Positions 29,641 through 38,606 of a DNA stretch of 46,618 nt are shown piece by piece; position 1 is the first letter of the stretch, and the number at the start of each line of letters is the position of its first letter. The notes under the pieces were generated by a model. The model was not told where the DNA came from, did not search any database, and saw only the letters and a list, made by a program, of their open reading frames with translations. Position numbers and translations under genes: made by a program. The stretch comes from Actinacidiphila acidipaludis (GTDB lineage: Bacteria; Actinomycetota; Actinomycetes; Streptomycetales; Streptomycetaceae), in NCBI RefSeq assembly GCF_019890725.1, contig NZ_JAINZZ010000063.1, positions 1 through 46,618 on the forward strand, in the 5' to 3' direction.

Positions 29641-30615
29641 TCACTCGCCCTCGACGCGCCCCAGCGGATCCGCCTGCTTGGCCAGCGCATCGCGGGCCTC
29701 GGACCACGACGGGTCGCCGGGGAAGAGCGTGTGCCGCAGGTAGGCCGAGGTCAGCCGCTGGATCAGTGCGACGCGCCCGGGGTGCTCGTCCGTGGTCTCC
29801 GTGACGCCGTACCCGGGGATGCCGCCCAGCGAGTGCTCTCCGCCGAAGACGGTGAGCAGGCTCTTGCGGCCCTTGCTCAGGTAGTAGGCGTCGGTGAACC
29901 AGTCGGGGCCGCGCCCGGACAGCGCGGACTGGTCGTGGTCCCCGGCGACCACCAGGGCCGGAGTGGTCATCTGCGCGAAGCCCGGGTTCATGAAGGGGAA
30001 GTGCTCGGCGGCGAACGGGGTGAGGTCGCTGCCGCCACGACCCGCCGCCGCCAGCAGCACACCCGCGCCGACGCGCGGATCGGACAGATCCTCCCCCGGC
30101 GTGCCGTCGGCGTCGAGCACCCGTGCGCCCAGCAGCATGCCGGCGGTCTGCGCACCCCAGGAGTGTCCGGCCGCGGCTATCCGGTCGTGGTCGAGGCGCC
30201 CGGCGAGGCCCGGGACGGCGGCCTCCAGGACGTCGAGTCCGTCGAGGACGCGGGTGAGGTCCTCGACGCGGATGCGCCAGATCAGCGGCGTCCGCGGGTC
30301 CTCGGGCGGCAGACCGAGGGTCCGGGAGTCGAGGTGGGTGGGCTGGACCACGACGAATCCGTGGGCCGCCCAGTTGTCGGCGAGCGGGGCGTAGCCGTCG
30401 AGTGAGCTGCCGAAGCCGTGCGAGAAGACGACGACGGGCAGCCCCTCTCCGGTCATGGGCGCGGTGATCCGCACCCGCAGATCCTCGCCGCGGCCCGGCG
30501 CCGGCAGTGTGACCGGCTTCACCGAGACGACGGGGACGGGTGTACCCGCGGCGGGCGCGGCGGTTCCGGACGCGCCGGAGAACGGCGCGCGGGGCGCGGT
30601 GTGCGGTTCGGACAT
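29641..30615 (-). CDS. Alpha/beta hydrolase (PAF-acetylhydrolase/chlorophyllase-like)
   Basis: A 324-residue alpha/beta hydrolase. The oxyanion region is FSHGFGSS (about 64-71). The nucleophile elbow is GHSWG with Ser152. A likely acid lies in VVAGDHDQ and the final histidine in VFGGEHSLGG. This wording resembles the dienelactone-hydrolase/PAF-acetylhydrolase-like group; the ester substrate is unknown. The Pro/Ala-rich first 30 residues are not a clear signal peptide. GGAGG lies 7 nt before the ATG; a longer upstream reading frame lacks such support and crosses the operator. It is divergent from a TetR gene. Confidence 0.87.
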   Translation of the reverse strand: MSEPHTAPRAPFSGASGTAAPAAGTPVPVVSVKPVTLPAPGRGEDLRVRITAPMTGEGLPVVVFSHGFGSSLDGYAPLADNWAAHGFVVVQPTHLDSRTLGLPPEDPRTPLIWRIRVEDLTRVLDGLDVLEAAVPGLAGRLDHDRIAAAGHSWGAQTAGMLLGARVLDADGTPGEDLSDPRVGAGVLLAAAGRGGSDLTPFAAEHFPFMNPGFAQMTTPALVVAGDHDQSALSGRGPDWFTDAYYLSKGRKSLLTVFGGEHSLGGIPGYGVTETTDEHPGRVALIQRLTSAYLRHTLFPGDPSWSEARDALAKQADPLGRVEGE

Positions 30616-30651
30616 GGGGAGGTCCTCCAGCTCTGGCATGATGAGCACAAA

Positions 30652-30691
30652 CGGAACGCTGTCCCGATTAACGATACGGAACACCGTCCCG
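30652..30691. promoter_or_regulatory. Two tandem TetR operator-like sites
   Basis: CGGAACGCTGTCCCG (30652-30666) and CGGAACACCGTCCCG (30677-30691) are direct repeats. Each is itself an imperfect inverted repeat (CGGAAC-N3-GTCCCG), with centres 25 bp apart in the divergent hydrolase/TetR region. Confidence 0.6.
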
Positions 30692-30725
30692 TTTAGCAAA
30701 GAACGTCGAGGAGCGGAGCTGCGCG

Positions 30726-31418
30726 GTGAGCGGGAACGGGCGAGTGGACGACGGCGGCCAGGCGTCGGGGGCCGGGGACGGCGGTGGCCGGGAGACCGGA
30801 TCCGGGCCGGGCGGCGGCGGCCGGCAGGCGGCCCGCCCCAAGCGGGCGGACGCGCGCCGCAACGAGCGGACGCTGCTCGACGCGGCGGCCGCGGCCTTCG
30901 TGGCGTCGGGCGTGGAGGCTCCCGTGCGGGACATCGCGGCCAGGGCGGGCGTCGGGACGGCCACCATCTACCGGCACTTCCCGACGCGCGCGGACCTGAT
31001 CATCGCCGTCTACCGGCACCAGGTCGAAGCGTGCGCCGAGGCCGGACCCGCCCTGCTGGCGTCCGCCGCCACCCCGCACGCCGCGCTCGGCTCGTGGATC
31101 GACCGGTTCGTCGACTTCCTGGTCACCAAGCACGGCCTGGCCGCGGCGATGCAGACCGACGCCGCCGGATTCGAGGCGCTCCACACCTACTTCCTCGACC
31201 GGCTCGTGCCGGTGTGCGGGCGGTTGCTCGACGCGGCGGTCGGGGCCGGCGAGATCCGCGCCGACATCGACGCCTACGCCCTCATGCGCGGCGTCGGCAA
31301 TCTCTGCATCGGCGCCGAGAACGACCCGCGCTACGACGCCCGCCACCTCGTCCGCCTCCTCGTCGCGGGTCTGCGCGGGACGGGGCCGGAGGGGGCCATG
31401 GCGCATAACTCTGAATGA
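30726..31418 (+). CDS. TetR family transcriptional regulator
   Basis: A 230-residue regulator. A Gly-rich disordered N-terminus of about 40 residues precedes the helix-turn-helix (about 45-95: RNERTLLDAAAAAFVASG, then GVGTATIYRHFPTRADLI). The C-terminal ligand domain resembles TetR_C regions of Streptomyces SCO1712-like repressors. It is divergent from the hydrolase gene and probably binds the tandem sites between them. The GTG start follows GGAGC. A second TetR gene begins 15 bp downstream. Confidence 0.88.
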   Translation: MSGNGRVDDGGQASGAGDGGGRETGSGPGGGGRQAARPKRADARRNERTLLDAAAAAFVASGVEAPVRDIAARAGVGTATIYRHFPTRADLIIAVYRHQVEACAEAGPALLASAATPHAALGSWIDRFVDFLVTKHGLAAAMQTDAAGFEALHTYFLDRLVPVCGRLLDAAVGAGEIRADIDAYALMRGVGNLCIGAENDPRYDARHLVRLLVAGLRGTGPEGAMAHNSE

Positions 31419-31433
31419 TGCTTCACTTCTTAT

Positions 31434-32048
31434 ATGCCCTACCGCAAGACACCCGCCGAGCTCCGCCGGCTCGAGGCCGCCAAGGAGCATCTGGTGAGTC
31501 GCGCGACCGCCGTCGTCGCCGAGGTCGGCTGGTCGCAGGCGTCCGTGACGGCGGTCGCCGACGCCGCCGGGATCGCGGCCGGGTCGGTGTACCAGCACTT
31601 CCCGTCCAAGGCCGCGCTGGCCGTCGAGGTGTTCCGGCGGGCGGCCGGGCGGGAGGTGGAGGTACTGGGCCACGTACTGAACGAGCCGGGCGATCCCGTG
31701 GAACGGCTGAGCCGCGGTGTCGCGACCTTCGCCCGGCGGGCACTGGAGAACCGCGGTCTCGCCTACGCCCTGCTCGCCGCTCCCGCGGAGCCGGCGGTCG
31801 GCGCCGAACGCCTCACGTTCCGCCGCCGCTACCGCGCGCTGTTCGCCGAGGTGGTCCGGGACGGCATGGCCAAGGGCCTGCTGCCGGAACAGAACGCGGA
31901 GGTCACGGCCGCCGCTCTGACCGGGGCGATCGGCGAGGTCCTCGTGGACCCGCTCGCCGCACCCGACGCGGCCGGAACCGACGCGCTGCTGGCCGACCTG
32001 AAGGCCATGACCCTGCGGTGCGCCGGCGCCCCTGCCCCGGTTCCCTAG
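31434..32048 (+). CDS. TetR family transcriptional regulator
   Basis: A 204-residue regulator. The helix-turn-helix spans about 20-68 (SRATAVVAEVGWSQASVTAV, then GIAAGSVYQHFPSKAALAVEV) before a TetR_C-like domain. It starts 15 bp after another TetR gene and lies 107 bp upstream of the AidB-like gene, its probable target. There is no ribosome site before the ATG. A short repeat, TGAA-N6-TTCA, lies at 31412-31425. Confidence 0.88.
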   Translation: MPYRKTPAELRRLEAAKEHLVSRATAVVAEVGWSQASVTAVADAAGIAAGSVYQHFPSKAALAVEVFRRAAGREVEVLGHVLNEPGDPVERLSRGVATFARRALENRGLAYALLAAPAEPAVGAERLTFRRRYRALFAEVVRDGMAKGLLPEQNAEVTAAALTGAIGEVLVDPLAAPDAAGTDALLADLKAMTLRCAGAPAPVP

Positions 32049-32155
32049 CCGACGCCGTCACCGACCGGCAGAGGGCAGGGCCACCTCACACCCCGGCCGC
32101 CACCGTCCCGGACCGCCCACCCCATCCGCGCCGACCCGCACATCCGGAGGAACCC

Positions 32156-33814
32156 GTGTCCGCAACCGCCGTCCCGCGCAGCCACCCCAGCGCCGTCACC
32201 CACGAAGTGACCAACCAGGCAACGCCGTTGACCGGGTACGACGCCGCGGACGACCCCGTGCTATTGGAAGGCGTGAGCCGCGAGGGCGCCGGCTGGCACC
32301 TCGACGAGCTCCACAGCATGGGCCGGTTCGTGGGCAGCGAGGAGGCACAGCACTGGGCGGACCAGGCCAACCGTCACGAGCCCGAGCTGAGGACGCACGA
32401 CCGCTACGGCCACCGCATCGACGAGGTCGAGTTCCACCCCGCGTACCACCACCTGATGGACGCCTCGGTGAGCGCGGGCCTCGCCGGAGCCGCTTGGGCG
32501 GACGCCCGTTCCGGCGCCCATGTGGCGCGTGCCGCGAGTTTCATGCTGGCGACGATGCTGGAGCCGGGCCATCTGTGCCCGGTATCCATGACCTACGCCG
32601 TGGTCCCGGCACTGCGCCGATCCCCCGACCTGGCCAAGACCTACGAACCGCTGCTCACCGGCCGCGTCTACGACCCGGGGCTGCGGGCCCCCGCCGACAA
32701 GCGCGGCCTGCTGGCCGGAATGGGCATGACGGAGAAGCAGGGCGGAACGGACGTACGCGCCAACACGACCGTGGCCACCGAACAGGGCGACGGCACATGG
32801 CGGCTGCGCGGCCACAAGTGGTTCACCAGCGCGCCGATGAACGACCTGTTCCTCGTTCTCGCCCAGGCGCCGGCCGGTCTCTCCTGCTTCCTCGTACCCC
32901 GCGTCCTGGCCGACGGCAGCCGGAACACCTTCCGCATCCAGCGGCTCAAGGACAAGCTCGGCAACCGCTCCAACGCCAGCAGCGAACCGGAGTTCGACGA
33001 CACGGTCGCGTGGCTCGTCGGCGCCGAGGGCAAGGGTGTGCGCACGATCATCGACATGGTGACCATGACACGGCTGGACTGCGTGCTGGGCTCGGCGGCC
33101 GGCACCCGCGCGGCCCTCGCGCAGGCCGCCCACCACGTGCGCCACCGCGCCGTGTTCGGCGCCAGGCTGATCGACCAGCCGCTGATGCGCAACGTGATCG
33201 GGGACCTCGCCCTGGAGTCGGAGGCCGCCACGACGCTCGCGCTGCGGCTGGCGGGTGCCGCGGACCGCGCACAGCGGGGCGACGAGTCGGAGCGCGCCTT
33301 CCTGCGGCTGGCGACCGCCGTGGGCAAGTACTGGGTGTGCAAGCGGCAGCCGGCCGCCGTCGCGGAGGCGCTGGAGTGTCTCGGCGGCAACGGCTACGAC
33401 GAGGCGTCGGGCATGCCGCGCCTGTACCGCGAGGCTCCGCTCAACGGGATCTGGGAGGGCTCGGGCAACGTCAACGCCCTCGACATGCTGCGGGCGCTGG
33501 CGCGGGAACCCGCGTCCCTGGAGGCGTTCCGCGCGGAGGTCACGGCCGCAGCCGGAGCCGACAGCCGGCTCGACGCCGCGTGGCGCGAGCTCCAGGGCGA
33601 TCTCGTGCTCACCGAGGACGCGCCGCTGCGCGCCCGCCGGGTCATCGAACGCGCCGCCCTGGTGCTGCAGGGGTCGCTGCTGGTGCGCCACGCTCCGGCG
33701 GCCGTGGCCGACGCGTTCTGCGCGTCACGCCTCGCCGGCGACCGTGGCCTGGCCTTCGGGACCCTGCCGCCGGGGACCGGATTCGACGCGCTGCTGGAGC
33801 GGCTTCCGGTCTGA
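32156..33814 (+). CDS. AidB-like acyl-CoA dehydrogenase family protein
   Basis: A 552-residue flavoprotein, close in length to E. coli AidB (541). AidB-type wording is seen throughout: YDPGLRAPADKRGLLAGMGM, TEKQGGTDVRANTT, KWFTSAPMNDLFLVLAQ, ECLGGNGYDEASGMPRLYRE and WEGSGNVNALDMLRAL, which holds the dehydrogenase-type glutamate near 433. AidB binds FAD and DNA and is induced by alkylating agents in E. coli; homologues may oxidise isovaleryl-CoA weakly. The role here is open. The GTG follows GGAGGAA. A TetR gene lies just upstream. Confidence 0.9.
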   Translation: MSATAVPRSHPSAVTHEVTNQATPLTGYDAADDPVLLEGVSREGAGWHLDELHSMGRFVGSEEAQHWADQANRHEPELRTHDRYGHRIDEVEFHPAYHHLMDASVSAGLAGAAWADARSGAHVARAASFMLATMLEPGHLCPVSMTYAVVPALRRSPDLAKTYEPLLTGRVYDPGLRAPADKRGLLAGMGMTEKQGGTDVRANTTVATEQGDGTWRLRGHKWFTSAPMNDLFLVLAQAPAGLSCFLVPRVLADGSRNTFRIQRLKDKLGNRSNASSEPEFDDTVAWLVGAEGKGVRTIIDMVTMTRLDCVLGSAAGTRAALAQAAHHVRHRAVFGARLIDQPLMRNVIGDLALESEAATTLALRLAGAADRAQRGDESERAFLRLATAVGKYWVCKRQPAAVAEALECLGGNGYDEASGMPRLYREAPLNGIWEGSGNVNALDMLRALAREPASLEAFRAEVTAAAGADSRLDAAWRELQGDLVLTEDAPLRARRVIERAALVLQGSLLVRHAPAAVADAFCASRLAGDRGLAFGTLPPGTGFDALLERLPV

Positions 33815-33846
33815 CCTGGGCGTTGGGCCCGCGGCCTCGACGACGC

Positions 33847-34794
33847 TCAGGCCCCGGACTTCACGAGCGGGGCGTCCTGGGTGAACTTGCGGAAACCGAC
33901 GCTGTAGTAGAGGCCGCGTGCGGCCCGGTACCCGGGCGCGCCGAGGCACGCGACGGTCATCTGCCGGGCTCCGGCGTCGCGCGCCAGACGCATTCCGTGC
34001 AGCAGCATCGCCCGGCCCAGCCCGCGGCGCCGGTGACCGGGGTGCGTTCCGACGGGCTCGAACTCCGCGGTGCGGTTCGCCTCGTCGAGCCACATGATCG
34101 TCGACGCGGCCATGGTGCCGTCCGGTGCCTCCACGAGGACGTGCAGGTCGCCTCGGTACGGCGGGGCCTGCCTGACCCCCTCGTAGGCCTCCGCCGAGTA
34201 GGTCGAGGGGGCCCAGGCGTCCAGATGCGCCTGGACCGCGGCCCGCGCCCCGGCCTCCTCAGCCGTGCGGAAGCGGTAGCCGTCGGGCAGCACCGGCGCT
34301 TCGAGCTCGTCGAGATCGCGCTGGTTGAGCTGCGTCCAGGAGGCGGTGTCGCCGAGCGAGGACGGATCGGTCAGGTAGCCGTGTGCCGCCCAGCGCTCCA
34401 GGCCGAACGTGTCGCCGGAGCATGGCAGGACGGTGCGTTCGCTGCCGGCCGCGACCGCGTCGTACCACTCGATCACCTCGTCCACCAGCTCGCTGTGGCC
34501 GGGATGCACCTGATAGGCCAGACCGGCGCCGGTGACGTCCTTCACCGACCCGTCGCTGCGGGAGACCCGGTGGGGCAGACAGGCCCAGCCCCACGCCGCC
34601 ACCTCACCGGCCGCGAACCACAGTTCGCGCCGCCAGCTCCCGCCTTCGCTCATCCGGCCCTTGCCCCAGCTCCAGGCGAGCTCGCCGTACGACGCGCCGC
34701 TGCTCACCAGATCGGGACGGAGCGCCGTGACCTGCTGCGCGAGCCCCTGCATCAGCCGCACGTCGGCGGCGGTCACGTGAACCGAGTCGTCCAT
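33847..34794 (-). CDS. GNAT family N-acetyltransferase (C-terminal GNAT domain)
   Basis: A 315-residue protein. The C-terminal third is a GNAT domain with TAEFEPVGTHPGHRRRGLGR (motif A loop RRRGLG), AMLLHGMRLARDAGA and GLYYSVGFRKF. The first 190 residues include GYLTDPSSLGD and probably form a degenerate GNAT-like half, as in two-domain acetyltransferases. The substrate is unknown. The ATG at 34794 (MDDSVHVT) has no strong ribosome site; an in-frame ATG at 34836 is possible but less natural. Confidence 0.82.
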   Translation of the reverse strand: MDDSVHVTAADVRLMQGLAQQVTALRPDLVSSGASYGELAWSWGKGRMSEGGSWRRELWFAAGEVAAWGWACLPHRVSRSDGSVKDVTGAGLAYQVHPGHSELVDEVIEWYDAVAAGSERTVLPCSGDTFGLERWAAHGYLTDPSSLGDTASWTQLNQRDLDELEAPVLPDGYRFRTAEEAGARAAVQAHLDAWAPSTYSAEAYEGVRQAPPYRGDLHVLVEAPDGTMAASTIMWLDEANRTAEFEPVGTHPGHRRRGLGRAMLLHGMRLARDAGARQMTVACLGAPGYRAARGLYYSVGFRKFTQDAPLVKSGA

Positions 34795-35040
34795 GGTCGG
34801 CCACTGTGCCAGGGCCCCGCGCACGTGTCGCCCCAATTTCCGCCCTCCTTTGACGCCCGGCGCCGCAGACCACGAGAGCGCCCGCGTCTCCGGCTCGCCG
34901 GGTTCCGGCCCCGGCAGTGCGCTGCCGTGGTGATGGCGTGCGCCCCGCCGGTGCGCCGCACGCGCCGCTGCGGCGCCGGTTCGGCCTCTGCCACGATCGG
35001 GCCGAGCGTGCCGGGAACGTCATGGATCGTGGGGGAACGC

Positions 35041-35862
35041 ATGGGACGCAGCTGGCTGGTGACCGGATGTTCGTCGGGGCTGGGGCGCGCGCTGGCCATT
35101 GCCGCGGCGGAGGCCGGCGACCTGGTGGTGGCCTCGGCACGCCGCCTGGGGGACGTCGAGGAGCTGGCGCGGGCCTACCCGGGCCGGGTGTCGCCGGTGG
35201 CGCTGGACGTGTGCGACCCGGAGCAGTGCGAGGCGGCCGTCACCCACGCGGTGGAGCGCTTCGGTGGCGTGGACGTCCTGGTCAACAACGCGGGAGGCGG
35301 CCTCCTCGGCGCGGTCGAGGAGGTCTCCGACGACGAACTGCGCTCCCAGCTGGACGTGTTGGTGGTCGCTGCCTGGCGGCTGACCCGTCTGGTCCTGCCG
35401 CACATGCGGCTCCGGGGCGCGGGCCACGTCGTCAACGTGTCCTCGCTCGCGGGCCGGATGGCCCTGCCGGGACTCTCGGCGTACGTGACGGGCAAGTACG
35501 CGCTGGAGGGCATGAGTCAGGCGCTGGCCAGCGAGGTGGCGGCGTTCGGCATCCGCGTGACCGTGGTCGAGCCCGGGGCGTTCGCCACGCGCTACGGCGC
35601 GTCCCTGGTGCCGGCCGCGGCGGAGATCGACGCGTACACCGAGGTGACCAGGGCGACCCGCGAGGGCATGCGGAGTCTGCAGGACAACCCGGCGTTCGGC
35701 CGGCCCGAGGTCTTCGCGGCGCACGTGCTGCGGCTCGTGGCGGCGGAGCAGGCGCCCGCCCTGCGGGTGCCGATCGGTGAGGACGCGTACGCCTTCACCG
35801 AGAGCGTGGAGAAGGCCAACGCCCGTGAGTTCGAGGCCGCGAGGGCGTTCATCGTGGGCTGA
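35041..35862 (+). CDS. Short-chain dehydrogenase/reductase (SDR)
   Basis: A 273-residue classical SDR. The Rossmann motif is TGCSSGLG at about 8-15. It is followed by LDVCDP, LVNNAGGGLLGAVEE, the catalytic serine in VNVSSLAGRM and the YxxxK motif in SAYVTGKYALEGM. The central region and C-terminal extension (RVPIGEDAYAF) resemble the SDR at 4493 (RLLVGPDAYAYA), so they are probably paralogues. NAD(P)-linked oxidoreductase; substrate unknown. GGGGGAA lies a few bases before the ATG. No regulator is adjacent. Confidence 0.9.
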   Translation: MGRSWLVTGCSSGLGRALAIAAAEAGDLVVASARRLGDVEELARAYPGRVSPVALDVCDPEQCEAAVTHAVERFGGVDVLVNNAGGGLLGAVEEVSDDELRSQLDVLVVAAWRLTRLVLPHMRLRGAGHVVNVSSLAGRMALPGLSAYVTGKYALEGMSQALASEVAAFGIRVTVVEPGAFATRYGASLVPAAAEIDAYTEVTRATREGMRSLQDNPAFGRPEVFAAHVLRLVAAEQAPALRVPIGEDAYAFTESVEKANAREFEAARAFIVG

Positions 35863-36038
35863 GACCGGTGCGGGGCTTCCCCTTGCCCGGTCCCCGCGGC
35901 GAGGTCGCGTCACGGTCCACCCTCACCGAGGGGATCCGGGCCGTGTCCGTGCCCGGTCGACGTCAGCTCGCGGCGGTGCGGCTCGTCCGGCGCTCGCCGG
36001 CCGGACGCCGCCGCCGGCCGACGGGGGGCGAACCGGCG

Positions 36039-37247
36039 TCAGCCGAGCGACAGTTCACGTGCCCGCCGCCGCGCCCACCGCTCGGCGTCGGCCACGGCCT
36101 CCAGCGTCATCGCGTCACCCGGCACGAGGTCGTGCTCCCCGACGACCTTCGTGAGCGTGTCCACGATGCCGAGGAACGGCAGCCGGCCGGCGACGAACGC
36201 CGCCACCAGCTCCTCGTTGGCGGCGTTCAGCACGGCCGGCATGGTGCCGCCCGCGCTTCCCGCCTCGTACGCCAGCCGCAGGCCGGGGAAGATCTTGTCG
36301 TCGACGGGGAAGAACTCCCAGGTCGACGCCTTCGTCCAGTCGCAGGACGGCGCGGCGTCGGGCACCCGGTCGGGCCAGCCCAGCCCGAGGGACAGCGGCA
36401 GCCGGATGTCGGGCGGGCTGACCTGCGCCAGCGTCGACCCGTCGGTGAACTCGACCATGGAGTGGATCATCACCTGCGGGTGGATCACCACCTCGATGCG
36501 GTCGAAGGGGATGTCGAACAGCAGGTGCGCCTCGATGACTTCGAGACCCTTGTTGATCAGGTTGGCGCAGTTGATCGTGATGACCGGTCCCATGCTCCAC
36601 ACCGGATGCGCGAGCGCCTGCTCCGGCGTCACGTCGGCCATCTCCTCGCGGCTGCGGCCGCGGAAGGGGCCGCCGCTGGCGGTCACCACCAGCTTGCGCA
36701 CCTCCTCCGCCTTGCCCCCCTGCAGGCACTGGAACAGCGCCGAGTGCTCGGAGTCGACCGGGATGATCTGGCCCGGCGCCGCAAGCCTCTTGACCAGCGG
36801 GCCGCCGATGATCAGCGACTCCTTGTTGGCCAGGACGAGCCGGCTGCCGGCGCGCAGCGCCGCGAGGGTCGGCTCCAGGCCGACGGCGCCGGTGATGCCG
36901 TTGAGCACGGCGTCGCACTCCAGGGCGGCCAGCCGCGTCGAGGCGTCCGGGCCGTCGATCACCTCGGGAAGACGGACCGCCTGGCCCTCGGCCGTGCGCC
37001 GTTCGGCCTCGGCGCGCAGCAGCGAGCGGAAGTCCTCGGCGGCCCGGCTGTCCGCCACACCGACCATCTCGACGTCGAGATCCAGCGCCTGACGGGCCAG
37101 CAGCGGGAGGCTGCCGCCGCCCGCGGACAGCGCCTTGACCCGGAACCGGGAGGGGTTGCGCTCGATCACGTCGATCGCCTGCGTCCCGATGGAACCGGTG
37201 GATCCCAGCAGGACGACGGTGCGGGGCTCGCTTGGGTAAGAGATCAT
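36039..37247 (-). CDS. dxr: 1-deoxy-D-xylulose-5-phosphate reductoisomerase, active-site variant
   Basis: A 402-residue enzyme of the non-mevalonate isoprenoid pathway, which converts DXP to MEP with NADPH. Present are the NADPH loop GSTGSIGTQAID (15-26), ANKESLIIGG, PVDSEHSALFQ (metal ligands Asp165, Glu167), SGGPFRG with Ser191, and NKGLEVIEAH (Asn232, Lys233, Glu236). Against E. coli numbering, phosphate-binding Ser222 corresponds to Cys227, and the next SAT motif reads CAN instead. HPQS is HPQV in the later block. The gene lacks the usual Streptomyces dxr neighbours, so I infer a second, divergent copy. It is 65 bp downstream of the HAD-like gene. Confidence 0.9.
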   Translation of the reverse strand: MISYPSEPRTVVLLGSTGSIGTQAIDVIERNPSRFRVKALSAGGGSLPLLARQALDLDVEMVGVADSRAAEDFRSLLRAEAERRTAEGQAVRLPEVIDGPDASTRLAALECDAVLNGITGAVGLEPTLAALRAGSRLVLANKESLIIGGPLVKRLAAPGQIIPVDSEHSALFQCLQGGKAEEVRKLVVTASGGPFRGRSREEMADVTPEQALAHPVWSMGPVITINCANLINKGLEVIEAHLLFDIPFDRIEVVIHPQVMIHSMVEFTDGSTLAQVSPPDIRLPLSLGLGWPDRVPDAAPSCDWTKASTWEFFPVDDKIFPGLRLAYEAGSAGGTMPAVLNAANEELVAAFVAGRLPFLGIVDTLTKVVGEHDLVPGDAMTLEAVADAERWARRRARELSLG

Positions 37248-37312
37248 CAGCGCAGCCTACTCGGCGCACACGTCCGATTACGGTCACGTACCGTTCGCGG
37301 CGGCGTGCCGGA

Positions 37313-37867
37313 TCAGGCGTTCGCTCCGGGGTCGTTGAGGGACCGCTCGAACTCCGCGAGGACGCCGAAGTCGTCCTCCCGCATGCCGACGCGCGGGTCG
37401 ACGTGCCGCAGCAGTGCGGGGGCCGGGTGCTGGGCCGCCACGTAGGCGTGGTCGGCCTCGCTCTGTTCGTCGTCCACCCACGCGAAGGGCCGCCCCGCGG
37501 CGTAAGCGACGAGTGCCTCCGTCTTCCAGTGCACCTCGTCCGGCCGCTGACTCAGCAGTGCCGTGCCGAAGTCGACGAACGGCAGCTCCGGCAGCCCCAG
37601 GACGGGTGCGATCCACTCGTTCGCCGCCCCCATCCAGGTGGTGGCCCAGCACAGGTCGTACTCCAGTGCCAGCAGCGCCGTCCCGTGCTCCGGGTTCAGC
37701 CATACCCGCAGCGGCGTCGTGCGGCCCATCACCGTCGCGGTCTGCGGACCCATGATGCTCGCCCACGGCACCCGGATCGTCACATAGCCGTCCGGCCGCC
37801 GCTGCGCGGGGGCCGCATAGGGGTTGAGCGGCCCGTCGACGTCGAGGAAGAGCAGGGGTGGCCTCAT
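37313..37867 (-). CDS. HAD-like protein
   Basis: A 184-residue protein beginning with a HAD motif I, FLDVDGPLNPYA (Asp9 nucleophile, Asp11 acid). Later wording includes LEYDLCWATTWMGAANEW, which resembles motif II (ATTW), and FAWVDDEQSEAD, a motif IV acidic pair. There is no evident large cap, as in small HAD proteins common in Streptomyces. Phosphatase activity on an unknown substrate is likely. The ATG at 37867 is followed directly by strand 1. The upstream open frame is GC-driven and repetitive. Confidence 0.8.
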   Translation of the reverse strand: MRPPLLFLDVDGPLNPYAAPAQRRPDGYVTIRVPWASIMGPQTATVMGRTTPLRVWLNPEHGTALLALEYDLCWATTWMGAANEWIAPVLGLPELPFVDFGTALLSQRPDEVHWKTEALVAYAAGRPFAWVDDEQSEADHAYVAAQHPAPALLRHVDPRVGMREDDFGVLAEFERSLNDPGANA

Positions 37868-37942
37868 GATCACCAGTATTCCCGCGCGGACCGCGGGCTT
37901 CACCCCGTGCGTGCGTCCGTCCCGGACCGGCATCCCCACGCG

Positions 37943-37972
37943 CACCGGCACCGGCACCGGCATCCGCACCGG
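37943..37972. repeat. Short tandem hexamer repeat CACCGG
   Basis: Five 6-bp units: CACCGG three times, CATCCG, then CACCGG. It lies in the 230-bp gap between the HAD-like and roadblock genes. Confidence 0.7.
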
Positions 37973-38097
37973 CAGCGCTCCGGCCCCGGATCGCCGCGCG
38001 GCCGCCGCCCGCGTCGCGCATCGGCGTGGGCCGTGCGGGTGCGGGCGGCGGCGGGGACCGGTGGTGCCGTGCGACAGGGTGCGCCGTGCGGAGGGTG

Positions 38098-38472
38098 TCA
38101 GACCTCCAGGTCGGCCTCGATGGCGCGCAACTGGTGCCGGGCCATCGCCAGGTTCGCCCGGCTCTTGTCCAGGGCGAGGTAGAGGAAGAGGCCGTTCTTG
38201 CCGCGTCCCCTGAGGAGGCGGATCAGGTGGTACTGGGTGCCGAGCGTGATGAGGATGTCCTCGATCTCGTCCTTGAGGCCGAGGAGTTCCATCGTGCGCA
38301 CTTTGGCGCGGACGACGTCGGTGTTGCCCGCCGCGGCCACGTTGAGGTCGAGTTCCTTGCCTCCGCCGAGCGTGCCCAGGGCCATGCCGCTGGTGTAGTC
38401 GACGAGGGCGACGCCGATGACTCCTTCGATCGAGGTCATCGCGTCCTTGAGGGCGGTTTCGGTGTTGGCCAT
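38098..38472 (-). CDS. Roadblock/LC7 domain protein (cluster gene 4)
   Basis: A 124-residue single-domain protein. Roadblock-like segments are GVIGVALVDYTSGMALGTLG (18-37) and DILITLGTQYHLIRLL (72-87), with GLFLYLALDKSRANLAM near the end. It is a clear paralogue of the protein at 39942: 17 of 39 residues are identical in the block starting DILI here and DVIV there. Roadblock proteins dimerise and commonly regulate small Ras-like GTPases. No GTPase is encoded nearby. The ATG follows GGGAG. It ends a four-gene same-strand cluster. Confidence 0.82.
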   Translation of the reverse strand: MANTETALKDAMTSIEGVIGVALVDYTSGMALGTLGGGKELDLNVAAAGNTDVVRAKVRTMELLGLKDEIEDILITLGTQYHLIRLLRGRGKNGLFLYLALDKSRANLAMARHQLRAIEADLEV

Positions 38473-38606
38473 GATGCGGTTGCTCCCTTGCTGGGCTGCC
38501 GGTGTCCCCGGCGCTTCGGATCGGTCGGTTTGGTGCGTGGTGTGGGGGGTTCGCGCGTGCGCGGCGGCACCGCGCGCCCTCGGCGGGCGGGGGGTGGTCA
38601 TGGTGG

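Noticed and set aside
31412..31425. TGAA-N6-TTCA as an operator for the TetR at 31434
   Set aside because: The arms are only 4 bp, and part of the site is the end of the preceding coding sequence, so chance is likely.
24276..35862. The oxidoreductase/TetR-rich stretch as a biosynthetic gene cluster
   Set aside because: There is no synthase, carrier protein, cyclase or dedicated exporter. The genes are small independent regulator-enzyme pairs in both directions.
37943..37972. CACCGG repeat as a CRISPR or protein-binding array
   Set aside because: The units are 6 bp, adjoining, without spacers. It is simple tandem repetition in GC-rich DNA.
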